A stretch of 64,000 bases of DNA from Neckera pumila (lineage: Eukaryota > Streptophyta > Bryopsida > Hypnales > Neckeraceae). Of this stretch, positions 21,642 through 32,312 are shown in pieces. The stretch is from positions 1,614,501 through 1,678,500 of the forward strand of contig OZ018409.1 of assembly GCA_963969595.1 (NCBI GenBank). The letters are read 5' to 3'. The notes beneath the pieces were generated by a model. The model did not search any database. It was not told the origin of the DNA and saw only the letters and a list, made by a program, of their open reading frames with translations. The translations under genes and the position numbers were made by a program. The first letter of the stretch is position 1. Each line of letters starts with the position of its first letter.

Positions 21642-23477
21642 TCACAGATTTTCTGGAATCGGAGCCCCATTTCTGGTTGCCTGCATCATCCATCGATTCC
21701 CAACTTGAGTGGCCTCGATCCATTCCAGTGTATTAGCAACAAGCTTAGGATAACGGAAAATCTTAATCGACGGCTTATACTGCTTCATGCGTTTATGCTC
21801 TTGCAAACTTGCCGCCTTCAGATCCTCTCCCATGGCCATCTCCGTCACCTTCCACGCCGGTCTTCGATACTCCTCCACCAACGTCTTCACCATCTCATTC
21901 ACCGGCTGATCAGCTCGAATCCACCGAAACTTGCGAACATCGCTTCGTACGTCCTTCCGAAACCAGGCGATCTGCTTCTTCACCAAGCCCTTGGAGTTGT
22001 GCATGAAAAGCCGCAGAAACTCGAGGAACCGCTCTTCGGTCACAACCCCATCCGCCTTCCGTGCTTCCAGGAGAAGATCCATGGCTTCTTCGTAGCCAAT
22101 TGCAGCAGAAGCAGTGTTGGTGCGAGGACGCACACCTAGGTTCAGCAACCACAAGGTTTCTTCTAACAACGCTGGTATCATTTGCTCGCACCGGATGTCC
22201 ACCCGTGGAAAAAGATCCGCGCGGTGCTGGTATAGGAAATACGCTTGGAAGTCGTAGTCCCAGTCCCAATCGAGGTCGCACTGGTGATCGTCGATGTCGC
22301 ACTCGCCTTCAAATCTGTGGGACGTGATCTTCTGTCGGTTTTGCATGAAGGAGCGCATGTAAAGGCCTGTGCCGCCGATGACTATGGGGACCAAGCCTTT
22401 GGACAGGATGCTTTCCGTTGCGGCTCGGGCGTCCACGACAAAATTCTCGGTGGTATAGTCGACTGTGGGCAACACCAAATCCATGACGTGGTGGGGGACA
22501 CCTTGACGCTCCTCGAGAGGGGCCTTAGCGGCGCCGATGTCGAGGCCTTGGTAGACTTGCACGGAGTCCGCGTTCACGATCTCGCCGCCTAGGGATTTCG
22601 CGAGCTCGATGGAAAGGCGGGTCTTGCCGACTCTGCAAGACGGGGAATGATACGGTTTACGAATTTAGAAATATATTCCAGCTTGGAATCTAACTAACTA
22701 ACTAATCCCAGGTTAACCTTGCACATTAAGGACTTCTCTAGCTAAATCGAAAAGCGGGTCTTTCCTTCCGACTCTGCAAGAAGCGAGAAAATGCCAGCTA
22801 GAATCTAACCTCAGATTAAGATGGCAAAATCACTCATCGTGTCAGTTCTCTCTGCATTAGAACTACTACAGTAGCCGCTTACTACGGAAATTGCCTCTCC
22901 ACGAAAAAATAAAATTAACCATGTAGGTGTTTTCTTATCCACATTTTGCTGTGAAACTGGTATCAATCGTTCGTTCACTATAGTTTCATTTCTTTGCTTT
23001 ACTTCGTTCTTTCCTTCTCAAAAGGTGTCGTAGACATTGCAGGAATGCCTTTTTTTTCGAATGAACTAGCGACGGGACTAAACAGTTAAGTAATTAAGAC
23101 GAAAACGAGCGAGACAAAAAGTAAAAAGAACAAACTTTTCAGGAACAATTTGCACGGTGTAAATAAACTTCTCAGCAGAGACAGAAATGCACTTACGCAG
23201 TAGGGCCAGAAATTAGAATCACTCGAGGCTTGGTCAATCGGTGAGGCACGTTCACCACTGGTTGCTTGGTTTTGGAATGGGCTGCCTGAGTTTGCACACT
23301 CTCGGAGCTGCTAGTAATGATGAGTCGTTGGCGTGCTGCACTAGCAGATTTGGGACCATACGCAGAAATCCATCTGGGGAATTTGGAGCATAAGTCCCTT
23401 GGGAGTGGGGGTAACCCCGTGAGAGGACGACGGTCACACGAAAAGCTACTGCCTGAAAGAGCGAAAGAGGTCGACAT
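21642..23477 (-). CDS. IPT9-like: tRNA dimethylallyltransferase, IPT9-like, lacking the central segment
   Basis: The family transfers a dimethylallyl group to N6 of A37 in tRNAs reading UNN codons, the source of cis-zeatin-type cytokinins. Exon 1 is 23477-23197, exon 2 is 22632-21642; the donor GTAAGT at 23196 and acceptor TTGCAG at 22633 join in phase to give 423 residues. Residues 1-60 are Ser/Arg-rich, like a plastid or mitochondrial transit peptide. The P-loop GPTAVGKT is at 91-98, split by the intron. NADSVQVYQGLDIG follows at 114-127, VPHHVMDLV at 139-147 and GGTGLYMR at 180-187. The C-terminal half (DYDF at 219-222, RVDIRCEQM, AIGYEEAMDLL, KKQIAWFR) is specific to the plant IPT9 type. 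Odd point: between GGTGLYMR and DYDF there are only about 30 residues, where the family has roughly 100-130, including the tRNA-contacting insertion and the PND-R-RALE motif. The frame is intact, so this may be a divergent paralog or a recent internal deletion. Confidence 0.85.
22633..23196 (-). other. Single intron of the transferase gene, with a copied splice-site segment
   Basis: 564 bp, GT-AG. At 22735-22820 it contains a degenerate copy of the exon 2 start and the 3' splice site at 22605-22700: both show GCGGGTCTT, CCGACTCTGCAAGA and then GAATCTAAC in the same order. The copy would offer a second acceptor-like CTTGCAG on the minus strand. Confidence 0.7.
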
Positions 23478-25184
23478 GGTGGAACCTTCCCAAAATAAAC
23501 TAAAAGAAGAGCACGATCAGCTCACAAGAGAGTTTGCAGTGCAACCTCTTTTGCTCCAATCCAATTCTAACTGCTTGGAATCCTTCAGTTCAACGCAGTG
23601 GAACCTGCACACAAAACCAAGAAAGCAGAGTACGATCAGGGCAAGTTTGCAATGCAACGTCTTTTGCTCCAATTCTAACTGCTCAAGTGGAGAATTTTCA
23701 CTTCAACAAATTCCTGCATGTACTGCAGACTTAATACAAGGAAATGCCTTGACAAATTCCAAAATCAGCAAAAAATGGGATCGAAGGCAAAAGCAACTCA
23801 CACACACATGAACTTAGCGTTTCACTTGAGAAAGAAGCGAAATTCACAACTGGGACTCAAGGATCGGACAAATCTACAGCAAAATTCATGTAAACAAAAA
23901 CTTGAAGCCCACAAGGAGAGAGACGGAGAATAAGTGGACATGGTTAGGCTGCTCAGAAAATTCCATACCTTAATATTTGTTTGTTTCGCAAAAGGTCCTA
24001 ACCAAGATCCGAATTAGAAAAGCCACTTATGATAACGAAGGCCCAGAGAGAGCCTCGGACAATGCTGCAAGGACAAAAAGATCTGCCTACTGCACGAAGA
24101 AGCCAAAAGCACGAGCGTGACTGCCGGGCACAACAGGGCCACACTACAGGCGTAACAAACTGAAGAAGTGAGCGACACAAGTGCAAACTAAAAAACGAAA
24201 AGAGAGGGTGAGGGAGCGGGAGAGCAGGAGAGACTTGGTAATGAAGAAATGAGAGCTGGAGACAAATGGGGATTTCGGCCCCCTTACATAGGGCAGACAT
24301 CAGTTTGCGCAACTAGCGAGACTCACAATTTCTAAGACCTCGCAAAAACCCACCGCGACTTGACACCACAGAATCACCGAGGCTTGCGAATTGCTACATT
24401 CCACATTTCTGCAACCAGGCTTGAAGGTTTCACAGAAACACAGAGTTCACTAAGCTTGCAAATTAAATTGCATCCATCCACAGGTACACAACCTTGCTTG
24501 TGAGACTTTCTTTAAAGGTGGTGCAACGAGCTTGCAGGGGTCTCTCGAAACAAACTGGCAGAGATCATGTGAACGATCATCAGGGATAACAACTGATCGA
24601 ATGAGGGCTTCGTCTGTCTGCTTGACTTGAGAATCCGTTCAACGCCAGGGGCCGGGTATTCTGGTATTCTCCTGGGGTGGGTGGAATTGACTCAGGAATT
24701 CAATTTGCAATTGAATATAAGAAACGCAAATACAGCGAGATGTAGCATAGAGATCTCGAATGATCCACTGACTCCCTAGCATGCCTACGCATATAGATCA
24801 TGAGCATTGATAAGTCCATGACCTGTTCTGTGAATGATCCATTCCGTAGCATGCCCTGCCTACCTATGACGGACATGATCTGTGCATATTCACACAGAGA
24901 CGGTCAGTTGATTGGCGGAGAGTTATACGACTGTCAGGAATCGACCAAGATTTACCCATCTGTCCGGTGGATTTGCAGTGAAGGGGAACCATAATGATTA
25001 TGTTAATGAAGATTTGAATGATCCTGGAATCATTTTGCTTGTGGACTCTTCATCGATAATTTTAGGGTTTCAAATCACTTAATACAGTTATGAACTTGCC
25101 TAGCCATTTGAAACTTGGGGTGTGCGGCATAGATTTCTTCTTTCTACTTAACCTATAAATTGCTTGTCTGGGCGGACCTTGCAG
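23478..25184. other. Upstream region of the transferase gene, with a direct repeat
   Basis: Holds the presumed promoter and 5' UTR. A diverged direct repeat is visible: 23515-23580 and 23633-23690 share ACGATCAG, AGTTTGCA and CTTTTGCTCCAAT in order. Around 24780-24860 a GATCCA...CATGCC phrase also recurs. Short frames at 23317-23811 and 23998-24312 look like chance. Confidence 0.45.
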
Positions 25185-26988
25185 TACGATGCTTTTGATA
25201 TTGGAACCATCACAACTGATGAGTTCACAAATGCTGAAATTTTGGAGTCCACTTACCCTACTGTGAAAGAGAGGCTCCTTAAAGATCTTGAAAGAGATGC
25301 AGATAGGGAGACTCCCATATGTTTTGTTACAGGTTTCCTTGGCAAGGTATGTTCAAATTATGTCCTTCTATTTATGTTCTACGCTCTTGCAACCAAGTAC
25401 TTTCACAATTTCATGCTGTTACTGTCTTGGCTTAATGAGTAATGGCACGTTTAACATTACTTCAATGATGGCAAATTTCATTAAAATGGCGCCATCCGGA
25501 ACTTTTCAGAATGGTCCTTCTGAAATCTATACCTGTCCTAAATGGTTTAGAATGGTCATTCTAAAATCTATACCCGTCCTACATGATCAAAATGACACGC
25601 CTTCAAAATGGCATGCGGAGTACCACCATTTTTACTAAATTTGCCAGAATGACGCATTGCAATGTATTCTGTTGCAGGGTATTGAAACCGGATCTGTGAC
25701 CACCCTAGGATGGGGGGTACCGTCGTAGCGACTTAACTGCTATAGCCCTTGGTAAAGCTCTTGGTCTCCGAGAAATTCAAGTCGGTATAGTGCGCATGTT
25801 GGTGATGTCATCTGATTGACACTCATCATTGTTTTCAAGAAAGATGCCGGTAGTTCTTTTCTCAAATGTGGTCATCTTATGCCTTATTTGCTCCCAGTAA
25901 ACCCTAAACCTGAACCCTTAGTAGCTAAGTAGCCATCTTATGCCTCTTTTTAATTCCAGTAAGGAAGAGATTACAGGTCTATCTGTAGTCTCGATTACGG
26001 TAATATTCGTAGAACTATGAACGTGTACAGTACGTTAATGTTCTTAACGTTAGGTGTAGGTAAGTCACCTTCTTGATTTTACCATTCTGCCATGACATTT
26101 TGCTGAATGTGAGTGTGGAGATGAGTGGATCTTGCTAGCCTTTGTTTTCCAATCTTGAATTAAGATTATTAGCCTTTGTTTTCCTTAGCAGCATTTGCTC
26201 TCAACCTGCATGAAATTGACGTAGGTTTCACTGGGTCTATGCCTAAGGGATGAGTTAGTTATAAAGCCAGAGAATTCGTTTGTGATACAGGTGTGGAAAG
26301 ATGTTGATGGCGTCCTAACCTGCGATCCCCAAGTTTTTGCGAATGCATTATCTGTTCCGTTCCTGACTTTCGATGAGGCATCTGAGCTGACCTATTCGGT
26401 GCTCAGGTATTGTAGCTTTTTATTAAGGGCCCTTGTCAACTTCCGGGATTCGTTCTGTTTAATGACAGGAAGTGTCTGCAAGGTTTTGTATCTATTTTTG
26501 ATGTCGCTCTCTCCCAAACCTCGTATGACCTTGTCCAAGTGCCAGTATTTAATATCAAATCTGTTGTGATTTCAAGCTTGAATGAAGCTAACACTGAGGT
26601 GTGGAATTTGTGGCCTTAGATGTTACATCCTCAATCTATGAGGCCAGCCCGTGATGCAAACATACCTGTTCGTGTAAAAAATTCATACAACCCACAGGCA
26701 CCTGGTACACTCATAACAGGGGAACGTGAAATGAGTAAGGTATTGATATAGTTGCTGTTTATTTCAGAGTTGTCTTCTGGAGAATACTTTGAAACTATTT
26801 CAGTGGCAAGTGTACTCTTGTCGATTAAGAATTCTCTTTCGAACGTAAAGTGTTTTCGTTCAGTTGAGTTGGTTATTTTCTATGTGACTCCTCACACTAG
26901 TGCTATGTGACCTTTTCAGGCAGAGATGACGAGTATTGTTCTGAAGAAGGATGTAAAAATGTTGGACATCAAAGATTTAAAGAGCTAG
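25185..26988 (+). pseudogene. Aspartate kinase pseudogene, unprocessed and truncated
   Basis: Derived from plant monofunctional aspartate kinase, the first enzyme of the aspartate-family amino acid pathway. Five exon remnants keep GT-AG borders: 25185-25346 (YDAFDIGTITTDEFTNAEIL...VTGFLGK), 25678-25780 (SVTTLG...SDLTAIALGKALGLREIQ), 26291-26406 (VWKDVDGVLTCDPQVFAN... FDEASEL), 26620-26739 (LHPQSMRPARDANIPVRVKN, ...GEREMSK) and 26920-26970 (AEMTSIVLKKDVKMLDI). Breaks: the N-terminal catalytic part is missing; a small insertion at about 25712-25725 gives an in-frame TAG at 25726-25728; one base is missing at about 26393-26397, where YFGAQ is expected; homology stops at 26970, followed by TAG at 26986-26988, so the ACT regulatory domains are absent. 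Retained introns mean it arose by DNA duplication, not from mRNA. Confidence 0.88.
25469..25645. mobile_element. Family C element inside the first intron of the pseudogene
   Basis: The ends GGCAAATTTCATTAAAATGG and CCATTTTTACTAAATTTGCC are inverted repeats. It carries AAATCTATACC-GTCCTA motifs like other copies. AATG is present at both edges, one base off on the right. Confidence 0.75.
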
Positions 26989-27037
26989 GAGAGTCGGAAA
27001 TTTCATCAATGCAAAAGAAAAAGTAAATCTATAGACA

Positions 27038-27185
27038 GGGAATTTTGTTAAAATGACGGTATTCCAAGTGCCATTTTGACAGCGTGCCATTTTACCATCT
27101 AGGAACAGTATAGATTTCAAAACAGCTGTTCTAAACTGTTAAAGTGCCAAAGTTCCGGAATGACACCATTTTAACAAAATTTGCC
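27038..27185. mobile_element. Family C element
   Basis: The ends GGGAATTTTGTTAAAATGAC and CATTTTAACAAAATTTGCC are inverted repeats. It lies just beyond the pseudogene. Confidence 0.75.
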
Positions 27186-28392
27186 ATATATTAGTTTGTG
27201 CTAACTTCTCGATACGTCCGTAATTAACACTATCTAAAATGCAATATTTATTTTTATGACCAAGAAGCAGTTCTTTTTCATAAATACTGATTGTACAAGA
27301 TGGACACAACTAAAGTATGAAAGTTTATAAGAGCGTACCCATGAATTTTTGTACAGAGGCTAGAGACTAGACTTTGTAAATTCATGACTTATTTTTCTAA
27401 TATCCAATTAAATAATGCTTGCTAAGGTGCATTGGAATCATCTTTTTATCACTTTAGTAAAATCTACTCCCTTTGTCTCAAAATGATTATTCCATGACAA
27501 ACTTTTCTCAAGATAAAGGCAAAATTTGAGAATTTGATAAAGTAATGAATATAAACATAGAAATTAACTCTTGATATGCTCAATTAATTGAAAAAAATGG
27601 CAATATCAAGTTTAAAGCATAACTATTTAAAGTGGGAAAGTTGAAGCTACAACTTCATATGATAAATCACCTACTAGCTTATGATTTTTCACTGAAAATG
27701 AATACTAAGTATAGCAATACCTTTTTTTTTTATCTTGTCTTTGTATCTCATGAAGATTTTGAGAAGATAGCTTAGGGTTAGATGTTTCTTGAACAGCTTG
27801 AGAGCAGCTTGTATAACTAAAATTAACTAGTTCATAAATTTTGTCTTTGTGGAATTGACATTGACTATTTTATAAATTGTGTCTTCATCTAACTAAAACT
27901 TTTATTGTGAGATAATGACTATTTCATGATATTTCATGATAATTGTAGAACTTATCTTCAAAGTGATCGTCGTCTTTCTGCATGCATTTGATACAATCAT
28001 GAAACTAATGTAATTTTTGGTGGTTCTTTTGGAGCATGAATGCATGACCAATTGAACACATTTATAAAAACACTTCAAATGGTGATTTTTTATTTGGCTA
28101 TTCAAGTATTTTTTTTCTATTTCCAATATACTTATCATACCTACTGCAGTTAACAAACCTGCCAACATTTAGATGACTAATTTTTGGAGAAGCTAGGTCA
28201 AAAACTAGCGCATGAAATGCATGCAAAGGAAGTAAGGAACGTACTAACTCGTGCATCAAGACAACCTCAGTGCCTGAAGGAGAGGATGCATACACTGTCT
28301 CGAAAAGAACTAAAAGAATAAAAAATGCAGGGAAGTATGAGGATCCATTAAAATGCTTGTGCTTGAGGGTCACTGTTTTTTTTAGTCTCGGT
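27186..28392. other. AT-rich spacer with a Stowaway-like end
   Basis: At 27468-27493 the phrase TACTCCCTTTGTCTCAAAAT matches the terminus typical of plant Stowaway/Tc1-mariner MITEs. I could not find a clear partner end, so it may be truncated. No gene recognised. Confidence 0.4.
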
Positions 28393-28442
28393 GGTGTCGT
28401 AATTGAGGCTAGTGTCGTCAGGAGGTTCAAAGGTGAAAAGCA

Positions 28443-28864
28443 GTGGATGTTCTCGGCAGTTGGGAAGTGAAATTAAAAAGGGGGATCCAACGACTGAAGC
28501 ATTCATTTGTGATTTGGGCTTCGAAGCCGCTGCACTGGCCGAACTGCTCCAGATCCCTCCTCCGACCGGCGACCGCGCCCTTGCTTCAGGTACGTTCCAC
28601 CTTCAAAAGAATTCATTTTCTAGCATAAGTTTACTAGTCAGATCATTTGTGTGCTAGCTGCATCTAGTGTTGCTGGAGTTTCAGTCGATCAGAGATTTAG
28701 AGCCCTTGACAGCATGCAGACGTGCCAAGTGGAGACTTTCAATTACTGTTGATAAGTCATGTTTGATATCGATGATTGTTCATTTTGCAGTGCTTGAATT
28801 GCTGACTGGATCGATCGCGACTAGGGCCAATGTCGACCTCCAGGTCCATGGAGAACCGAAGTGA
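28443..28864 (+). pseudogene. Possible coding remnant spanning one intron
   Basis: A frame ending at 28590 (DPTTEAFICDLGFEAAALAE, LLQIPPPTGDRALAS) runs into a GGTACGTT donor. A TTTTGCAG acceptor at 28790 continues it in phase as VLELLTGSIATRANVDLQ and a stop at 28862-28864. No known family. It overlaps the next frame, so at most one of the two is likely to be the real product. Confidence 0.3.
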
Positions 28865-29282
28865 GAGAACCCTACTGCGTCTAGCTGAGTTGATGAGCGA
28901 GCATGGCGACACCATTGTGAAAACTGAGGGGGAGCGTGAGATTCAGAGGGAGCTCCAACGCAGCTCCAGGGCAAACCGACCTGCAACATTTCGTGAGCAG
29001 AATCTATTGATCAGTAATGAACGGTCGACCAGGAAAGAACGATCGATCAAGCAGCATCACCGAATAAGCAAGGCGGCCCGGACAGCATCCCGTCGTGCCG
29101 TGAATGCGATGAAGAAGACAGTCGAGATTGCGGACGGGAGCTCCGACTTTCCGTTGCTCATGGCTGCAGCATTTGGCAAAGGGGTCATGCGTTCTTGGAA
29201 ATTCGCTCGAACTATTTTCGAGGATGTGACCGGTCTCCAGTTGATCCACGAGACGGAGGGCGACGAGGATTCTTGCAACTGA
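28830..29282 (+). CDS. Unrecognised basic, charge-rich small protein
   Basis: 150 codons from the ATG at 28830 to TGA at 29280-29282; another ATG at 28848 (MENRSERTLL) is possible. I recognise no family. The sequence is strongly Arg/Lys/Glu/Ser-rich: residues about 10-45 could be helical (LLRLAELMSEHGDTIVKTEG), residues 60-95 are very basic (STRKERSIKQHHRISKAART), and the C-terminal 45 residues are more hydrophobic (FPLLMAAAFGKGVMRSWKFA) and end in an acidic tail. The frame stands out from its surroundings by length and by GC content. An AG acceptor at 28790 suggests it may be a downstream exon. It could be a lineage-specific gene or chance. Confidence 0.4.
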   Translation: MSTSRSMENRSERTLLRLAELMSEHGDTIVKTEGEREIQRELQRSSRANRPATFREQNLLISNERSTRKERSIKQHHRISKAARTASRRAVNAMKKTVEIADGSSDFPLLMAAAFGKGVMRSWKFARTIFEDVTGLQLIHETEGDEDSCN

Positions 29283-29811
29283 TCGATTAGTACCTCCTGC
29301 GACAGTTTTTGTTGCAAATTATGCATACGCGTGGCTAGTCTGTCTGTTGTAGCTACACGTACGTACTGGCTACACGCAGCTAGAGAATTACGTACGTGTT
29401 CTGAAATCGTGTATTGAATCGTACTGGAATATATCTCTTAATAGACAACAGTTTGGCAGCTAGACTTCCTTCACGCCTCAACCTATTGGGTTGTGCATGT
29501 GATCTCTTTCTACATGCATGAGAGCTCAGAGCGGTTCGGCAACATCCCGAGGTTCAGTCCGCTTGAGTCTGCAATCACTGTATGCAATGATAGAACACTT
29601 GTTAAGAGTGTGAGAGCTGGGTTATATATATTCATTAGTAAATATTTAACCCAGTTTTATGGCATTCAAATGTCAAAGAATTAAATTGTGTTGTAACACA
29701 AATCATTGGCCTCGTCAGGCAAGGTCAGGTTCTACATGCAATTTTGCATCATTGACTGCAACCTTCAGTCAGTTCAGTGCAAGCTCATTTAGTTTCAAAT
29801 GAATCTGCTGG
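29283..29811. other. 3' flank, nothing recognised
   Basis: Contains several CGTACGTA-like words around 29355-29400, but no gene or paired repeat. Confidence 0.4.
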
Positions 29812-29934
29812 TTAACCCCTAAAAGCCCAAAACTGATATTTTGTTAAAATGGCAATATTCTTTTGTCATTTTTCCATCTGTTTTCTAGGACTGGTATAGA
29901 TTTCAGACCACATGGTTTAAAATATAGGATTGGT

Positions 29935-30225
29935 TTACCGGGGAGGGTAACGCCTTAAAACAAAAAGTCAAGGGGGGTGAAGATACACCCTAGGAAAGAT
30001 TACTGGGGAGGGTAACGCCTTAAAACAAAAAGTCAAGGGGGGTGAAGATACATCCTAGGAAAGATTACCGGGGAGGGTAACACCTTAAAACAAAAAGTCA
30101 AGGGGGGTGAAGATACACCTTAGGAAAGATTACCGGGGAGGGTAACGCCTTAAAAGTTCAAACAAAAAGTCAAGGGGGTTGAAGATACACCCTAGGAAAG
30201 ATTACCGGGGAAGATAACGCCTCCC
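29935..30225 (+). repeat. 65-bp tandem array, five copies
   Basis: Units start at 29935, 30000, 30065, 30130 and 30202. Each begins TTACCGGGGAGGGTAACGCC and later contains GTGAAGATACACCCTAGG. Copies differ at few positions; the fourth has a 7-bp insertion (GTTCAAA), and the fifth is partial. The high identity implies recent expansion. Confidence 0.95.
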
Positions 30226-30926
30226 TGTTCTTCCTGTGAAGGACTTTTTGGATTAAAAAACATCATTACTTTTGAAATGTTATGAATCTATATATCACTA
30301 AGTTATAGTGATCCCAACTATACAATCTTGTAGTGTATGTGTTGTAGATTATGTGAATCAAATTTAGAGTCATTTGGCCACATAGATTGCAAGATTAAAT
30401 GTTTTAATGTTGAAAAAGGATGCTAAAATTTTCCTAGGCTCCTAGCAACACATTTGGAAGTAAAGTTTGATTTCTAAACCTACTCAAATGAAAAACTTTA
30501 AACTTTTAAGTGATTCAAAACAAGCATACACACACATTGGTAAAGAAAACATCATCCAACTGAGTCACTGTATTTGCAAAATGGTTTTGAAATGTCAAAA
30601 AATTGTAAGAAAAGTTGCAAAAAACACATCTGAGATTGAACCTCCTACGAGACTACTAGAATGCTTCTTAGTCACTCATAACTTCTTTGATTGATATGAA
30701 ATTTAAGCCACACAAATTAGACTAGTATGCGCAACGCTTCCAAAATTATTATTGGAAAAGGACACTATATGAAGAAGAAACAAGCCGCCAAAATTCATTA
30801 TAATCCAAATTAAGATGTCAAGATTTTAAACTTCAAATTGCTTCCAAATATTCAAAACAATTTGGATTTACATGAAAATTTTACCACAATAACTAGACTT
30901 TAAGGAGAGTATAATTCAAATTTAAT

Positions 30927-32006
30927 GGTCAATTTCGTTAAAATGGCGGTAATCCATTAGATTGGCAATTGATATTTTAATACTTTTAACAACTCAGACT
31001 GTGTAGTCTAAAATGGTCTGAAATCTATACTTGTCCTTGTTTCCTCAAATCTATGCTAGTTCTAGATATTGAAATCTACAAAAGTCCTAGATTTTTGAGA
31101 TCGTGCTTTTTGAAATCTATATAGTCCTAGATTTTTTGAATCTATAAATATTCTAGATTTCTGAAATCTACGCCAATGACCAATCCTAGATGTCACTTTT
31201 GTGGTTTAGGGTGATTGCATGAAAGACCACTACTGAAACATTGTCACAATCGCAATATCAAAGCTTTATTTTGCAATAACTTTTGAAGCATGACTCGCAT
31301 GAACTTGAAATTTTTATTGGAGAATCTTCTTATGAGTTTAATTAGATCTCATGTTTTTTAGAAATTTCAAAAATCATTTTATATTTAAAAATCATTTAAA
31401 CTAATATGTCACGTTTTGAAATTTAGGGATTTTTACTACATAAGGAGTCTCAAAATTTAATGATTTGGAGCCGAAATTTCTATGGTCTATTTCCATAGTA
31501 GAAAGCCATGATTCTACCAAGGGGCATTAAAAAATATTTTATTTTATATCCTCTATGTCCATGCAAAGAGGGCTCCCTTGCACATGCAATTTTGAACATT
31601 GAAGATGGTTTTAGGATCATTTTTTTGGTGAAATCTCTTCACCATGAAGTCTTCTCAAATGGAATTTTTCAATTTTTTTAAAAATTACTTTTCCTATTTT
31701 TTACAAATTAAAATGTCAAAGTATGTATTTTCTTGCGATTCTACACTTTTCTAGTTCTCCTATTTAGAGAATTTTTTTTGCTTTTCCTTCATAGGGTACC
31801 TTCTTCTTATAGGTGTATACATTTCTCATATTTTTTATAATTTTTTAAAAATGTTTTTCTATTTTTATAGTACTCCCAAAAAAATGGTTTAAAACGGCTA
31901 AAGTGGAACAAAAACGGAAGGTCATTCACGCAATCACCCTTTAGATCAAAGAATTTGAAAATGGCACATGGAATATTGCCATTTTAAGTTTTTAACAAAA
32001 TTGACC
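30927..32006. mobile_element. Family C element split by a family B insertion
   Basis: The left end GGTCAATTTCGTTAAAATGG and right end TTAACAAAATTGACC pair. Between them lie repeated AAATCTATA...CCTAGATTT motifs and then the insertion at 31209-31939. Confidence 0.8.
31209..31939 (+). mobile_element. Family B element, 731 bp, duplication TTTA
   Basis: The ends GGGTGATTGCATGAAAGACC and GGTCATTCACGCAATCACCC are inverted repeats. TTTA lies at 31205-31208 and 31940-31943. It is inserted in a family C element, so it moved later. The body is the reverse orientation of 18250-18989. Confidence 0.9.
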
Positions 32007-32312
32007 ATAATTTTTTTTATTGAATTCAAACATTGGATGCAATCATCAATTGAAGTTTGGTGAACTCAAATTGAACCTATGGATTACTTTGATAGTTTGA
32101 TTAGCTAGCTTCTAAAAAATCAGTACATCTTAGATTGATCTGAAAATTTTATTACACAAACTAGAAGAGAAAGCACAAAATTTCCAATATGTTTTATTAA
32201 ATTCAAACATCGGATGCAAAAGTTATAGCACTTTGAATTCGACTTAAAACTATATGAGGACACTTTTGGTCCCCTTGGGCATTTGGGGGATAAGTATAGT
32301 GACAGTTTTAGA

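Larger units (their letters stand above)
29812..32293 (+). mobile_element. Family A element carrying nested insertions
   Basis: The left end is TTAACCCCTAAAAGCCCA; the right end is worn (TTGGGCATTTGGGGGATAA). Inside lie a truncated family C end (29834-29934), a 65-bp tandem array, and a family C element that itself contains a family B element. Total span 2.48 kb against about 1.15 kb for an uninterrupted copy. Confidence 0.6.

Noticed and set aside
24800..24994. 64-codon plus-strand frame as the missing upstream exon of the aspartate kinase
   Set aside because: It does not contain the expected kinase motifs preceding YDAFDIG, and no splice sites connect it in phase.
29935..30225. Regular spacing of a G-rich repeat resembling a CRISPR array
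   Set aside because: The whole 65-bp unit is repeated without variable spacers, there are no cas genes, and the context is a eukaryotic nuclear genome.
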